Assembly (NCBI GenBank): GCA_034509735.1
Contig: JACGWO010000010.1
Coordinates: 16,753,193 to 16,817,192 of the forward strand
Reading direction: 5' to 3'
DNA: 64,000 nt
Source of the DNA: Sesamum alatum
Taxonomy: Eukaryota > Streptophyta > Magnoliopsida > Lamiales > Pedaliaceae
This document shows, one piece after another, positions 32,108-42,960 of the stretch. Made by a program: the position numbers and the translations under genes. Under the pieces are notes generated by a model. It did no database searches. It worked only from the letters and a program-made list of their open reading frames with translations, and was not told the DNA's origin. Positions within the stretch are counted from its first letter, which is position 1. Each line of letters starts with the position of its first letter.

Positions 32108-34170
32108 TAGGAGAGGCTTCGACCTCCAAGGCGAATGGCAAGAGGGCCGGACGCTGGAAGAGGAAGAAGGGCAAAGGGAAGACGGTTGTGGCCCCTGCTC
32201 ACGCTCCGGGCGTCCCTGTTGCTCTGGTTGGACCGAGCAAAGGGAAAGGGAAGGCCCGTGGTTCTCAGCGGTCCAAGGCAAATGATGTCTGCATGCATTG
32301 CCAAGGGAAAGAGCATTGGAAGAGGGAGTGCCCACAACTCCTCTCCAACCTAGGTGTGTTTGTGGTTGAAGTTAATATGATTACTAATTCTGCTTCATGG
32401 GTATTGGATACCGGGTGTGGTGCTCACATCTGCAATGATTTGCAAGCACTGCAAAGAAGCAGAAGGCTAACCAAGGATGAGATGATCCTGAGGCTAGGCG
32501 ATGGCAAGGCCGTTGCTGCGGAGGCCGTAGGATCACTAGAGTTAGCCATTAGTAGTCACGTTAGGATTGTACTGAACGACTGTTTCTATGTACCTAGCAT
32601 GATTAAAAACATTGTTGCCATCCCGGTCCTTGATAAGGAGGGATATGAATTTACCATCAATAAAAACGGTTTTTTCATTATCAAAGATGGTATTTCTCAT
32701 TTGCTTGGTACATTGGTCAACGGTCTGTACATACTTCAACAGTCTAATTGGATTATGACTGCAGAACACAAACGAAAATGTGATGATCATAATAACGCAC
32801 AGATATGGCATGCGAAGTTAGGTCATATCTCTAAAGATAGGATAAGAAGGTTGGTGGACTCAAAGAGTCTAGAAATAGACGATTTGGACAACCTACCGAC
32901 CTGCGAATCCTGTCTAAAGGGAAAGATGACCAAGAAACCCTTTGTTGGACAAAGTACGCTAGCCAGTGGTCTGTTGGATTTGATTCATACAGATGTCTGT
33001 GGTCCACTAAATACTTACGCTAGAGGTGGGTACTTGTACTTCATAACCTTTACCGATGATCACTCACGGTATGGTTATGTTTACCTGATGAGGTACAAGT
33101 CTGAAGCCTTTGGAAGGTTTAAAGAATACAGACTTGAAGTAGAGAACCAAACCGGTCGAAAGATCAAAGCCCTTCGGTCGGACCGAGGTGGAGAGTATTT
33201 GAGTGGTGAGTTTACTGATTATCTAAAAGAGAATGGGATTCTCTCTCAGTGGACCCCTCCTGGAACACCGCAGCTTAATGGTGTGTCTGAAAGGAGGAAT
33301 CGGACCTTGTTGGACATGGTCCGATCCATGATGAGTTTTACCGAACTACCCCTTTCCTTCTGGGGATACGCTCTTGAGACGGCGGCCAAAGTTTTGAACT
33401 TGGCGCCATCTAAAAGGGTATCCCAGACGCCATATGAGATATGGCATGGCAAGCCTGCCTCCTACAAATACTTGAAAGTGTGGGGTTGCCCCGCATGTGT
33501 CAAGAGATTAGTGGGAGATAAACTGGACTCGAGGTCTAGTTTATGCAGGTTCATCGGCTATTCGAAAGAAACTGTGGGGTATTATTTCTATGATCCCACG
33601 GAGCAAAAGGTTTTTGTCTCGCGAAACGCAGTGTTCTTGGAAAAAGGTTTTCCATCGGATAGTCGACGCGATGAGGTGCTCCTTGAGGAATCAACTGAGG
33701 AACCCCAAGAGGCGGCAGTGACATCTGAGCCTGAAGTTCCCACTGATATTGTTCCAGTCCTCCGTAGGTCGGCCAGAGTATCCCATGCACCTGATAGGTA
33801 TGGATTTCTGGGCCTGACCAGTCAGTTGAATAATGATCCAAAGACGTACGGAGAAGCGATGTCGGACATCGATTCAGACAAGTGGCTTGAGGCCATGAAA
33901 TCCGAGATGGACTCGATGGGTACAAACAAGGTTTGGACCCTAGCAGATCCACCAAAAGGGGTTAAACCCGAAGCAGGAACATACGTTTTGATGAAGTCAT
34001 ACGGGGATATGATTTCATCAAGAACGAGTCCGATCCTTGTGAATACAAGAAGATCAGTGGGAGCTCAGTTGCGTTTCTGGTGCTTTACGTGGATGACATC
34101 TTGCTCATTGGGAATGATGCTAAGATGTTGGGTACCACTAAAGCTTGGTTGTCAATGCAATTCTCCATGA
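32104..34170 (+). CDS. Copia-A1 gag C-terminus, protease, integrase and RT start
   Basis: A 688-codon frame. Residues 63-76 form a CCHC zinc knuckle (CMHCQGKEHWKREC). Residues 102-104 are DTG of the aspartic protease. The integrase zinc site is H236, H241, C267, C270. The catalytic triad is D297, D360, E396 with 35 residues between the last two, followed by SERRNRTLLDMVRSM. After about residue 530 come GYYFYDPTEQKVFVSRNAVF and the RT start (EMDSMGTNKVWTLADPPKG). The sense ends at about residue 621 where ~115 residues of RT, including the first catalytic Asp, are deleted and the frame shifts. Confidence 0.9.
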   Translation: MIGEASTSKANGKRAGRWKRKKGKGKTVVAPAHAPGVPVALVGPSKGKGKARGSQRSKANDVCMHCQGKEHWKRECPQLLSNLGVFVVEVNMITNSASWVLDTGCGAHICNDLQALQRSRRLTKDEMILRLGDGKAVAAEAVGSLELAISSHVRIVLNDCFYVPSMIKNIVAIPVLDKEGYEFTINKNGFFIIKDGISHLLGTLVNGLYILQQSNWIMTAEHKRKCDDHNNAQIWHAKLGHISKDRIRRLVDSKSLEIDDLDNLPTCESCLKGKMTKKPFVGQSTLASGLLDLIHTDVCGPLNTYARGGYLYFITFTDDHSRYGYVYLMRYKSEAFGRFKEYRLEVENQTGRKIKALRSDRGGEYLSGEFTDYLKENGILSQWTPPGTPQLNGVSERRNRTLLDMVRSMMSFTELPLSFWGYALETAAKVLNLAPSKRVSQTPYEIWHGKPASYKYLKVWGCPACVKRLVGDKLDSRSSLCRFIGYSKETVGYYFYDPTEQKVFVSRNAVFLEKGFPSDSRRDEVLLEESTEEPQEAAVTSEPEVPTDIVPVLRRSARVSHAPDRYGFLGLTSQLNNDPKTYGEAMSDIDSDKWLEAMKSEMDSMGTNKVWTLADPPKGVKPEAGTYVLMKSYGDMISSRTSPILVNTRRSVGAQLRFWCFTWMTSCSLGMMLRCWVPLKLGCQCNSP

Positions 34171-35050
34171 AGGATATGGGCGAGGCATCCTACATCCTTG
34201 GCATCAAGATCTACAGGGGTAGATCTAGAAGGATGTTAGGAATGGCCCAGTCCTCGTACATTGAGAAAGTCTTGAAGAGATTCAAGATGGAGAACTCAAA
34301 ACGAGGATTCCTTCCTATGAGGCATGGAATGAAGATATCCAAGAAGCAGTCTCCTAAGACTGATGAGGAGCTTAAAAGGATGTTGGACATCCCCTATGCT
34401 TCAGCCGTAGGCAGCATACAGTATGTTGTTCAGTGCACTAGACCTGATGTGGCTTTCGCTTTGAGCGTAACTAGCCGATATCAGTCATGTGCCTGGAGGC
34501 ACACTGGAGTGCAGTCAAGACTATCCTGAAGTACCTGAAAAGGACTGAGGACATGTTCTTGATCTACGACGGTGGAGAGTTGATACTGGAAGGCTATAGC
34601 GACGCTAGCTTCCAGTCGGATGACGATGATGCCAAGTCTCAGTATGGTTTTGTATTTAGACTAAATGGTGGTGTGGTTACTTGGAAGAGTCCCAAGTAGG
34701 CTACCACGGCGGACTCCGCCATAGAGTTTTGAATACATAGCGGCTTTGGAAGCTGCTAAGGAGTGGTTTGGTTGATGAGCTACATCCAAGGGTTGGATGT
34801 AGTACCTATCATTGCTAAGCCTGTAATTATCTTTATGATAACAATGGGGCGATAGCGCTACCAAAGGAACCGAGATCTCATCACGATCCAAGCATATTCT
34901 TCGACGCTACCATCTGCTTAGAGAGATGAATACCAGGAGTGACGTTCGGTTGGACCGAGTCAGCTCCGCAGAAAAACATAGCAGATCCACTTGCTAAGCC
35001 CATGTCGCAAGTTGCCCATACTCACCATCTGAATAAGAGGCTTTAGGTCA
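33975..35050 (+). pseudogene. Copia-A1 reverse transcriptase remainder and RNase H
   Basis: After the deletion the RT continues out of frame: YVDD box (34083-34097), KDMGEASYILGIKIYRG, RPDVAFALSVTSRYQSC (34080-34529). A shift near 34490 leads to 34487-34699: LKYLKRTEDMFLIYDGGELI then SDASFQSDDDDAKSQYGF. RNase H follows with stops (about 34700-34900), including FYDNNGAIA-like sequence, and is inactive. Confidence 0.85.
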
Positions 35051-35060
35051 AGTGGGAGAT

Positions 35061-37295
35061 TGTTAGAAAAGGTGACCAGAAAGCCAATAGGTTTGGCGAT
35101 TTATAACCTATCTGACAACTTGATGTAAATGTAATATTATTATGTGATGAATAAAATGAGTATTCATCACTTCTGGTGCTTACTTTGTTGCGCTCATTTC
35201 ACATTTGTTAAAACAGTGTTTAACTTATATCGCAACAAAGCCCACAAACCATGGATAACAACTCGTGCAGTTGGGCCACGCATTGGATGGTGGTCATGAA
35301 ACCAACTAATTAAGAGTTGGGTCTGAAACGTTCTAAGTCGAGGACCTCGAGACAAGGTATCGAGAGTCCTATTGAGATTTGCGTCAAAAGTCGTGTTCAT
35401 TGGATGATTGCCGTGTTTCATCGGCGACAGGCGTAGGACGCCTACACGATCTTGATGGGTTGGTCGACTGGGGTCGAGCCGACTGGACTGACTCGTGGGG
35501 ATCATCATATGGAAGCCTTGGAGGCTTGGTCGGTATGATTGGTTTTCCCCGATTCCGATAGTACGGGAGTAATCCTCAGACTTGAGGAATCATGGCAGTC
35601 GCGTGCACAGGATGGCTGTATCTAGGATCTGGCGAGAGGTGATCATTCTGTAAGATGATCATCATAAGCCTTGTCTAGTGCAGTCGGAATGTGTAGCGAG
35701 GATGGTGGATTCCAAGAAGAGGATCTGTCCCCTGTCAGTATGTGCAGAGGTATCTCCTATGCGCTCGGAGACACGTTCATGCTGTTTGAAGTTGTGGCCA
35801 CAGTGGTTGGTCGAACAGGGAATGGTTTCCTATGTCGATGCAATGAAGCATACGTGGTCTCGAGTATTAAGCATAGATGCCTAGTCAAGGATGGGAACCG
35901 ATGCCCAATTCCATACCCTAGACTAAGGCCGGGAGACGGGAGACGGTAGACGGAAGGATCGTACCCGTACGGAATCGGCGCCTAAATGTTCACGCCAATT
36001 CACCTAGTCTCTAGTGCCATGGACCGTTTCTAGACGGCCACCCATGGTAACGGGCCCTTGTGGGGCACGGGCCCAAGTCTAGCTGAGGGTGAACCTAAAG
36101 GGTCACACACAAATTACCGAGGAGGTTGAGAGATCGACTTGAAGTCAATCTCGAAGGATAAATAAGTAATTGGATTACTTAAGGGAAAGTCCATTGGATG
36201 GACGGGCCGATATTGTATCGGGCTTTCATTTAATCGGTAAATTGGATTTTCGATTAAATATGGAAAGTTGAGACGTTGAGACGTTGGATCTATTAATTGG
36301 ATTAAAAGACCAACGGGAATAATTTAAATGGACATTAAATTGGATTTAATGTTGGGTTCATCGTAATTGGATTACGATAAAACCTGGTCCGTTAAATTAT
36401 ACCCGAGAGGAGAAATAATTCCTATTTTGGAATAGGAAGAAGTTGGACTTCTTCCCTTAATTAAACATGGCCGACATGTTCCCTTGGAGGAAGCAAAATC
36501 AGCCATGTGTCATGCTAGGTGGTATGTTGACTTATCTCTTTTGGAAAGAGACAAATCAACTCCAATCAAGCTCTTCCCTTTTGGTATGATTTGATCATAC
36601 CATAAATTTTGGTAGGCTTGATTGAAGAATTGATGGTGATTGATTGGAATGCATCTAGACATCCTTGGATGAACCTAGACACATTCCAATAATCACATTA
36701 ATTATGTATATATATTAGAATATACAACACCAAACATAAGTGATTCATTATTCATCTTTCTCTAGGAAAAAGAGAAGAAAAAAAATCCCTCTCCTCTCTC
36801 TCAACTCTCGGCTTCTCGCCCTCTCTCACACTTGTGTTTTTCACTTGATTTTGAATCAAGAAGAAGAACAAAGTAAGTTTAAGAGACCACTAATTCATAG
36901 TGTTCTTCTCTTAAACCGATTCCTTCTTAAACCCGTTCTTTTCTATCAAGAAGAACGTGTGTTTCTTCCGGTGTGGTGTGGATCACCTTTGGAGAATCCA
37001 TACGTTTGTATTTCGTGAGCATTCCGGAGAAGGAACAACACAAGTAGCTGGGAGCATACGCTAAACAATCGAAGGTAACGGTCTCCTTACGCTTTGATTG
37101 ATTTATTGTATATATCTATGCCCTATGTGTTTAAATATATGTTTCCAATATTTACACATCCTACATCGAACGCCCAGTTGAGCACTCAAGGGTACACCCC
37201 TTGAGATTCGTTTATTTAAATTTGATTTAAATTTACGCACTTTTCTCGCTTTCTCGCTTCCGCTCACGTTCTTGGGCGGATCCGGTTGTCCTTCA
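35061..37295 (+). repeat. 3' LTR of copia-A1
   Basis: Starts TGTTAGAAAAGG after the purine tract AGTGGGAGAT (35051-35060) and ends GTCCTTCA. It matches the 5' LTR over its whole length with scattered differences; for example the palindrome has one change (TTGTGGCCACAG). Confidence 0.93.
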
Positions 37296-40035
37296 AAAAC
37301 AAGCAGGCAAACTACAAGTATCTGGGTAAGAGGATTGAGAGTATAATTCGGGATAGTCCAAATGAAGGGCTAGTATCACTCAAAAACAAAATCAGGAGGG
37401 ATATTCAGATTGATTGCAATCTGCAAAAAGTGTATAGGGTTAAAACATATGCACTCCAGTTGATAAAAGGCAATATAAAGCTTCAATATGAAAGGTTGTA
37501 TGACTACTGTTCCACAGTTGAGAAGTACAATCCAGGAAGTACTTTGGTGTTGAAGGTGGACAGGGAGTTAAGTCCACCTGTACTTCAAAGGATGTACATC
37601 TGTTTGAGTGGTCTGAGAGAGGGGTTTTTAGATGGTTACAGGCCTGTCATTGGGCTTGATGGGTGTTTTTTGAAGAGTCTGTATAAAGGGCAGTTCTTGG
37701 CAGTCATCGAGAGAGATGGCAATGACAATATTTATCCAATTGCAATGGCTTATGTTGAGATAGAGAAATATGATTCCTGGGAGTGGTTTTTAAACCTTTT
37801 GCTGAGGGATATAGGAGCACCTGAGAAAAGGGGATGGGCTTTCATTTCAGATAGGCAAAAGGGACTGCTTGAGGCAGTCAGTTCTTTGGCACCAAATGCT
37901 GAGCACAGATTTTGCCTGCGACATATGTACAATAACTTTAAGGCAAAATTTAAGGGTCAGCAACTGAAAAAACTTTTCTGGAAAGCAGCATCCACTTACA
38001 GTGTGAAACAACACTTCAGAATACTGACAGAAATTGAAAAGGTGTCTCCAAAAGTAGGTTCATTACAAACTGCTTTTGAGTGGTTGTCTGAGGTGCCTAC
38101 CCATCATTGGGCCAGGTGTTTCTTTCCCACAAGAACAAAGTGTGACACAGTAGTGAATAACATGTCTGAGTCTTTTAACAGCTACATTCTTGAGGCAAGG
38201 GAGCAGCCTATTATTGACATGTTTGAAACTATAAGAAGAAAATGTATGACAAGAATTCAGGTTAAGAGAGCAGGCATGGAGAAATATGATGGGGAGGTGT
38301 GTCCAAACATTTGTAAAAAAAATGAGAGGCAAAGACAGAAAAGTAGACATTGTTTCCCAAGTTGGGCTGGTGATGATAAATTTGAAGTCATGCATTTTAT
38401 AGAGAACCATATAGTGTGGTTGAATGACAGGCATTGTAGTTGTGGTATGTTCTAATCGGTGGGGTATTCTTGTTGTCATGCAATTACAGCAATCAACTAC
38501 CACAGGTTGAATGTTGATGACTATGTAGACACATGCTTGAAGAAGGAAACATATCTAAAAGTCTACAGTCACATGATAAATCCTGTGCCTGGCATGCATG
38601 ATTTTGAGACATCAACACTTGGGAAAGTGGCTCCTCCATCAGTTAAGTCAAAAGTGGGTAGGCCAAAGAAAGTGAGAAGAAGGGATGCAAATGACATCAG
38701 GGAAGGTGGAAGAGTGTCAAGGAAGGGCTTGACACACACGTGTGGAATCTGCCTTAGAACAGGGCACAATAAGAGAAGCTGCACAAATCCTCCTCATCCA
38801 AACTCTAGGGAAACGCAGGTATTGACATTCTGTGTAATATTTAATACAGTTTCTGATTAGTAATTTAATGCATTTTTTTTTTTGTATTTTTCAGCATGCA
38901 TCTGGAGTTGGAACATCACATGCAGCAGAAATGCCACAACACTGCACTCAGACAAGTGAAGGGATTAACCTGAATGAGGTATTTATTTAACATTCTTGTA
39001 ATCTAAATTTACAATTTAAAGTATGTTGGTTCTAACAATTAAATCTGTTGTGTAGATCCCTGCCTCCACTAGTCAGGAACCACAAACTGAGACATTCTAT
39101 CATGCAGCTGAGGTATTTTTGTATTAGTTTTAGATATGAATGCACAGAAAGTGGTATGATTTTTAACATACTTGTGAACTTTGCAGAATCCAACATCACA
39201 AAATGAGCCATTATTTCCCCTACATAGGGTATGTTTTCATGTAAATAATACTTTCATTTTGCACTTAATGTGATTGGCATTCATTTCCTGCAGATACCAC
39301 AAGCCTCCCCATTCATGGCATCAACTCAAGCTAGTCAATCAAGGACAAATGAGGTATATTTGTTTCAATTATGATTTATTGAAACACAATTATTAATGAC
39401 TTGTCTTGTTGCAGATTTTTCAGAGGTTAAGAAGGCCTTCTTTTAGTCAACCAACATCATCAATGCAAAGGCCCCATAGTATGTATCAAGGCCTTCCTTC
39501 ACTCAACCAAGATCATCAATGCAGACACCAACTTTTGTGCCACCAAGGACTGGGCAATTCACTTCATCATTTCAGGTAAGTGAATGTATATTACATTTTT
39601 TTTTCATTTGGTTTCATTCAAACATGTAATTAAGTGAATGTATTTAACATTGTTGTAGGTGCCCCCACAACCTGCACTAAGGCCTGAAACTACCCAACCA
39701 CCATCCAACAACAATCCACAGGTACTTAATATTGAATTATTGATTGGTTAATTTGGCCATGCTTGTAGGCCTCTTCACAGATGCAGGGTACTTTACAACC
39801 TTCACAGAGGCCAATGCAACATGCTCCAAGAAGGAGAAAACAATCAGCCCCTGTATCCAAATCAGCAAAAATGCAGAAAACGGCTGAAGGTACAAGGATC
39901 AGTTTCCAGAGAAAAAGTTGTTCATCCACCAGGCCAACCTTGAGTTCCCAGTTGAAAAGGCTTTCTTCCTCATATAGGCCAGGCACTGGGTCAAGTTCAT
40001 CCAAGGGACAAGATGCATCTGGAAAAAAAAATTAA
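37296..40035 (+). pseudogene. MULE transposase, eight exons, one nonsense codon
   Basis: Exon 1 (37296-38818) encodes the DNA-binding start, the MULE domain with D125, D189 and E295 (counted from 37286) and the CLRH motif at 210-213, then SWIM (CSC...CCHA) and a zinc knuckle CX2CX4HX4C (CGICLRTGHNKRSC). A TAA at 38453-38455 interrupts SWIM, most likely from CAA (Gln); reading continues in the same frame. Exons inferred from GT...AG borders are 38895-38978, 39056-39112, 39187-39228, 39294-39353, 39415-39575, 39659-39721 and 39769-40035. Exon 6 has an internal duplication and a length not divisible by three. The enzyme would cut and join MULE ends. Confidence 0.85.
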
Positions 40036-40427
40036 CAAATCAGGGTTGAGTGAATTTCAGTAGACAGTCTTTTGTATGAAAACAACACCTTATTTATGTG
40101 TTTTGCTATGCAGATTGAAGTGGTGAAGTGTTTTGGTATGCATAGTAAAATAGGTTAATTGTTTTTAAGGTATTTTATGTTTTCTGTCTAAGTGAATTGT
40201 CATGAAACTGAGGTTGTTTATTTGACATTTTGGAGGAATGGAAAGTGGTCATTTTTTTGCTTCTATTGCTTCTCAGTTCAAGGCCTATATTTAAAGGAAA
40301 TTTTTGAATTTTTTTACGTCACTGATCATGAATGTATTTCAAGCCATTCAGTATCCAATAATAACATCAAAAATGCCATCATTTACATTGCAACAAAATA
40401 GTACATACTAAATATAACTACTGCAAT
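40036..40427 (+). other. MULE intergenic region between convergent genes
   Basis: AT-rich, with no domain in the short frames. It separates the stop codons of the transposase and of the minus-strand gene and probably holds both transcript ends. Confidence 0.5.
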
Positions 40428-40814
40428 ACTAAAGCTACAAGAATTGAAAAAAAGGCCTTAATCATTCGTTCGTTTGGTTCGAGTCTCTTAATATTTGACG
40501 TGAGTTCCTGACATATAGACAGTACTTCTGCAAAATTGTCCTCCTTTTTCATTTGTCTTGATTCGACCTCTTCTTCGAATTTTGCCGACTATGTTGATGT
40601 TGCCTGTGAAATCTTTCCTGAAATACTAATAAGGTCCAACCAACAAAAAAAATTACAATCGTTTGTTCTACAATTACAAAATATTTCCCACACTTTCTTT
40701 GCTTGGACCTACAACCTTAATTGCTGCATTTTTTTGGCAATAACACTTTGGATTTCTATAACACAAATCATGTTTTTCATCTTTAGAGGCGGACTTTCGA
40801 GAAGCAAAAGGCAT
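40428..40814 (-). pseudogene. Convergent MULE gene with GRF-like zinc finger
   Basis: The minus-strand ATG at 40812-40814 starts MPFASRKSASKDEKHDLCYR. It continues with PKCYCQKNAAIKVVG, then after a one-base shift VWEIFCNC and NDCNFFCWLD. The pattern CxC, a later C, then CxFFxWxD is that of GRF-type zinc fingers. A charged helical tail (KFEEEVESRQMKKED, then ELTSNIKRLEPNERM) and a hydrophobic end (FFSILVALVLQ) follow, stopping at 40428. One frameshift and one TAG make it a pseudogene. Its function in the element is unknown. Confidence 0.5.
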
Positions 40815-41029
40815 CCTACAAAAATAACAAAAATTAAATATTATAAACGAATATTTAAAAAATTATTACCAAAAAATAAATATTAATTAATTACTATTTT
40901 ACCTAGAAGAAAAAATTAATTACAGCAACCCCTACTGGTTTGTAATGGGATGATGGTAAGTGTTGTTTGTGGGAAGATGATAGTGGTATTTGTGATAGGG
41001 AATAAGGGCATTTTTGACCAACAAATAAT

Positions 41030-41230
41030 GGCTAAGGCTGCAGGTGGGCTAAAAAACACCCCAACTCGCAATTCCCGCGCGTGAGTAACACCTTCCGTTA
41101 GTTTTGGACAGAGGGGTTTTTTTTTTGCAGTATTTTCAATTTCACGTGGTTTTCTATGGCTAATGATTTAACACAGGTAGGTTTGGTGCAATTTTAGCAT
41201 AACACATGGGGGGTAATATGCAATTTTCCC
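41030..41230 (-). repeat. MULE right terminal region
   Basis: Read inwards from the end: GGGAAAATTGCATATTACCC and further sequence typical of MULE ends. No left partner exists in the window, so inverted-repeat length cannot be measured. The ends resemble those of the MITE at 18421. Confidence 0.55.
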
Positions 41231-41239
41231 GATATACTT

Positions 41240-42111
41240 TTGATCATGCTAGGTTACGTAATTCCTATAAACTATCCTAACATGATCACGATTATAGAGT
41301 TAACTAGTCTCAATCCTTTTCAGCAATAGCCTTGCCATTGTTGAATCCTAGAACTGTTCTTGGCTTACTAATCCTTATCACCTCCTACAAACCACCCCCA
41401 GATTTGTGACAAGAATGGTATCTAATACCAAAGAGTATAGTGATCATATCAATACTCAATATCAAATTTTACCTCCATTGGAGAGAGAGTTCAAAACACT
41501 CCCTCTTTCAATGGCCCTCTTTACGGCAGTAAATGCATACGTTCTTAGGAATCTATGAACTTGACTGCTGAACCCTTTTGCTTTTTCCTTTACCTCCGCC
41601 TTGCGGTGTAATAGGAACAACAAAGTGTTAGCAGCTAATGTTACATTAGCCTTCTTTCTACTTTGGCATTTGGCACCCTTACCTTTCGCTATAGACGTTG
41701 AAGACTCTCCTACTAGTACTAATGGCGCTAATTTTACAGTCGTTGCCTCGTACTAGACCAACATAATTATCAACCTATGAAAATCTCTTTCAAGCTCATT
41801 CATGTTGATAATAAATGGTTCGTAGGAGGGAGGAAGAGACTGAAGGATCACGTCAATGTACATCTCTATTTCAAGACCGACGTGGAGCTCTTCTGAGCTT
41901 CTCCACTAGGGATAGCGTCATCACTCCATATTCTTTGTACAGACGTCTCTTTCGTCTTCTTAGCTCCAAAAATGCCTTCATTGCATTATATCCTACACGC
42001 TGGTCTAGGACCGCATAGACATCATGCAAACGAAGCATAATTGCACCAACATCATCATGCTTGTCGTATTGCTTCTAGATCTCATTTATCATCGAGCTCA
42101 GTACGATGCTG
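41240..42111 (-). pseudogene. Old copia gag/protease remnant
   Basis: The minus strand aligns in parts with the copia-B gag at 48017-48724. The zinc knuckle and protease start lie around 41420-41520, and the capsid end (EATT and LINML region) around 41740-41800. It is much more diverged and broken than its neighbours. The MULE end lies just inside its protease part, and copia-A2 interrupts it at 42112. Confidence 0.65.
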
Positions 42112-42849
42112 TGAAAGGACAAGCGGATCCGCCTAGAAGTGCGAGCGGAAGCGAGAAAGCATAGAAGTACGTAAATTTAAATCAAATTATAATAAACGTG
42201 TCCCAAGGGGTGTACCCTTGGGTGCTCAACCGGGCGTTAGATGTAGGATGTATTAATGTTTAAAACATACATATAACACATAGGGCATAGATGAAAGGTC
42301 AAAACTATCAAAGCGTAATAAAATCGTTACCTTTGATGATTTTACGTATGCTCGACTACTTGCGTTGTTCCTTTTCTGAATGCTCACTAAATCAAAATGT
42401 ATGGATTCTCCAAAGGTGATCCACACCACACCGGAAGAAACACACGTCTTCTTTGCTAGAAGAAAATAGGTTTAGGAAGGAATCCGTTCAAGAGAAAAAA
42501 ACACTATGAATTAGTGTTCTCTTAAACCTACTTTGTTCTTCCTTTTGATTCAAAATTAAGTGAAGAACACAAGTGCGAAGGGAGAGAGATGGCCGAGAGT
42601 GAGAGAGGAGAGAGGGCCGAATTTTAGTCTTCTTTTTCCTTGAAAAAGATGAATAATGATTCTCATACACAAGGTTGTTGTATATACTCCTATATATACA
42701 TAATTAATGTGATTATTGGAATATGTCTAGGTTCATCCAAGGGTGTCTAGATATATCCCAATCAATCAACATTAATTTTTCAATCAAGCCTACCAACTTT
42801 TAAGGTATGATAAAATCATACCAAAAGGGAAGGGCTTGATTGGAGTTGA
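42112..42849 (-). repeat. 3' LTR of copia-A2, terminal piece
   Basis: The plus strand starts TGAAAGGACAAGCGG, the complement of the family-A LTR end. It ends in GTTGA (42845-42849), the target duplication of the solo LTR. The LTR continues at 55097. Confidence 0.9.
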
Positions 42850-42960
42850 TGAAAGATTGTGGATCGTCCTGGGAAATAGCGCGAATGCGGAAGCGCGGTA
42901 TAAAATTAAATAACAAAAAATTTAAACATGCCTTACGTAAATTAAAGAACACGTTCAAGG

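Larger units (their letters stand above)
27366..37295 (+). mobile_element. Copia family A element A1 with both LTRs
   Basis: The 5' LTR (27366-29594) and 3' LTR (35061-37295) are both full length (2229 and 2235 bp). Primer site, leader, gag, protease, integrase and part of RT plus RNase H lie between. The five bases outside each end (CCAGT and AAAAC) differ, so there is no target duplication. The left flank is LINE and the right flank is MULE. The element has a gag frameshift, an RT deletion and RNase H stops. Confidence 0.92.
37296..41230 (+). mobile_element. MuDR-like MULE, left end missing
   Basis: A transposase with the MULE catalytic domain, SWIM zinc finger and zinc knuckle, a convergent small zinc-finger gene, and a right terminal region ending GCAATTTTCCC at 41230. 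The following nine bases (GATATACTT) would be one target duplication copy. The left terminal repeat and transposase start are lost where the copia-A1 LTR ends. Confidence 0.82.

Noticed and set aside
36740..37018. 92-residue frame near the end of the A1 3' LTR
   Set aside because: LTR sequence; the equivalent stretch in the 5' LTR (about 29060-29330) does not keep the frame.
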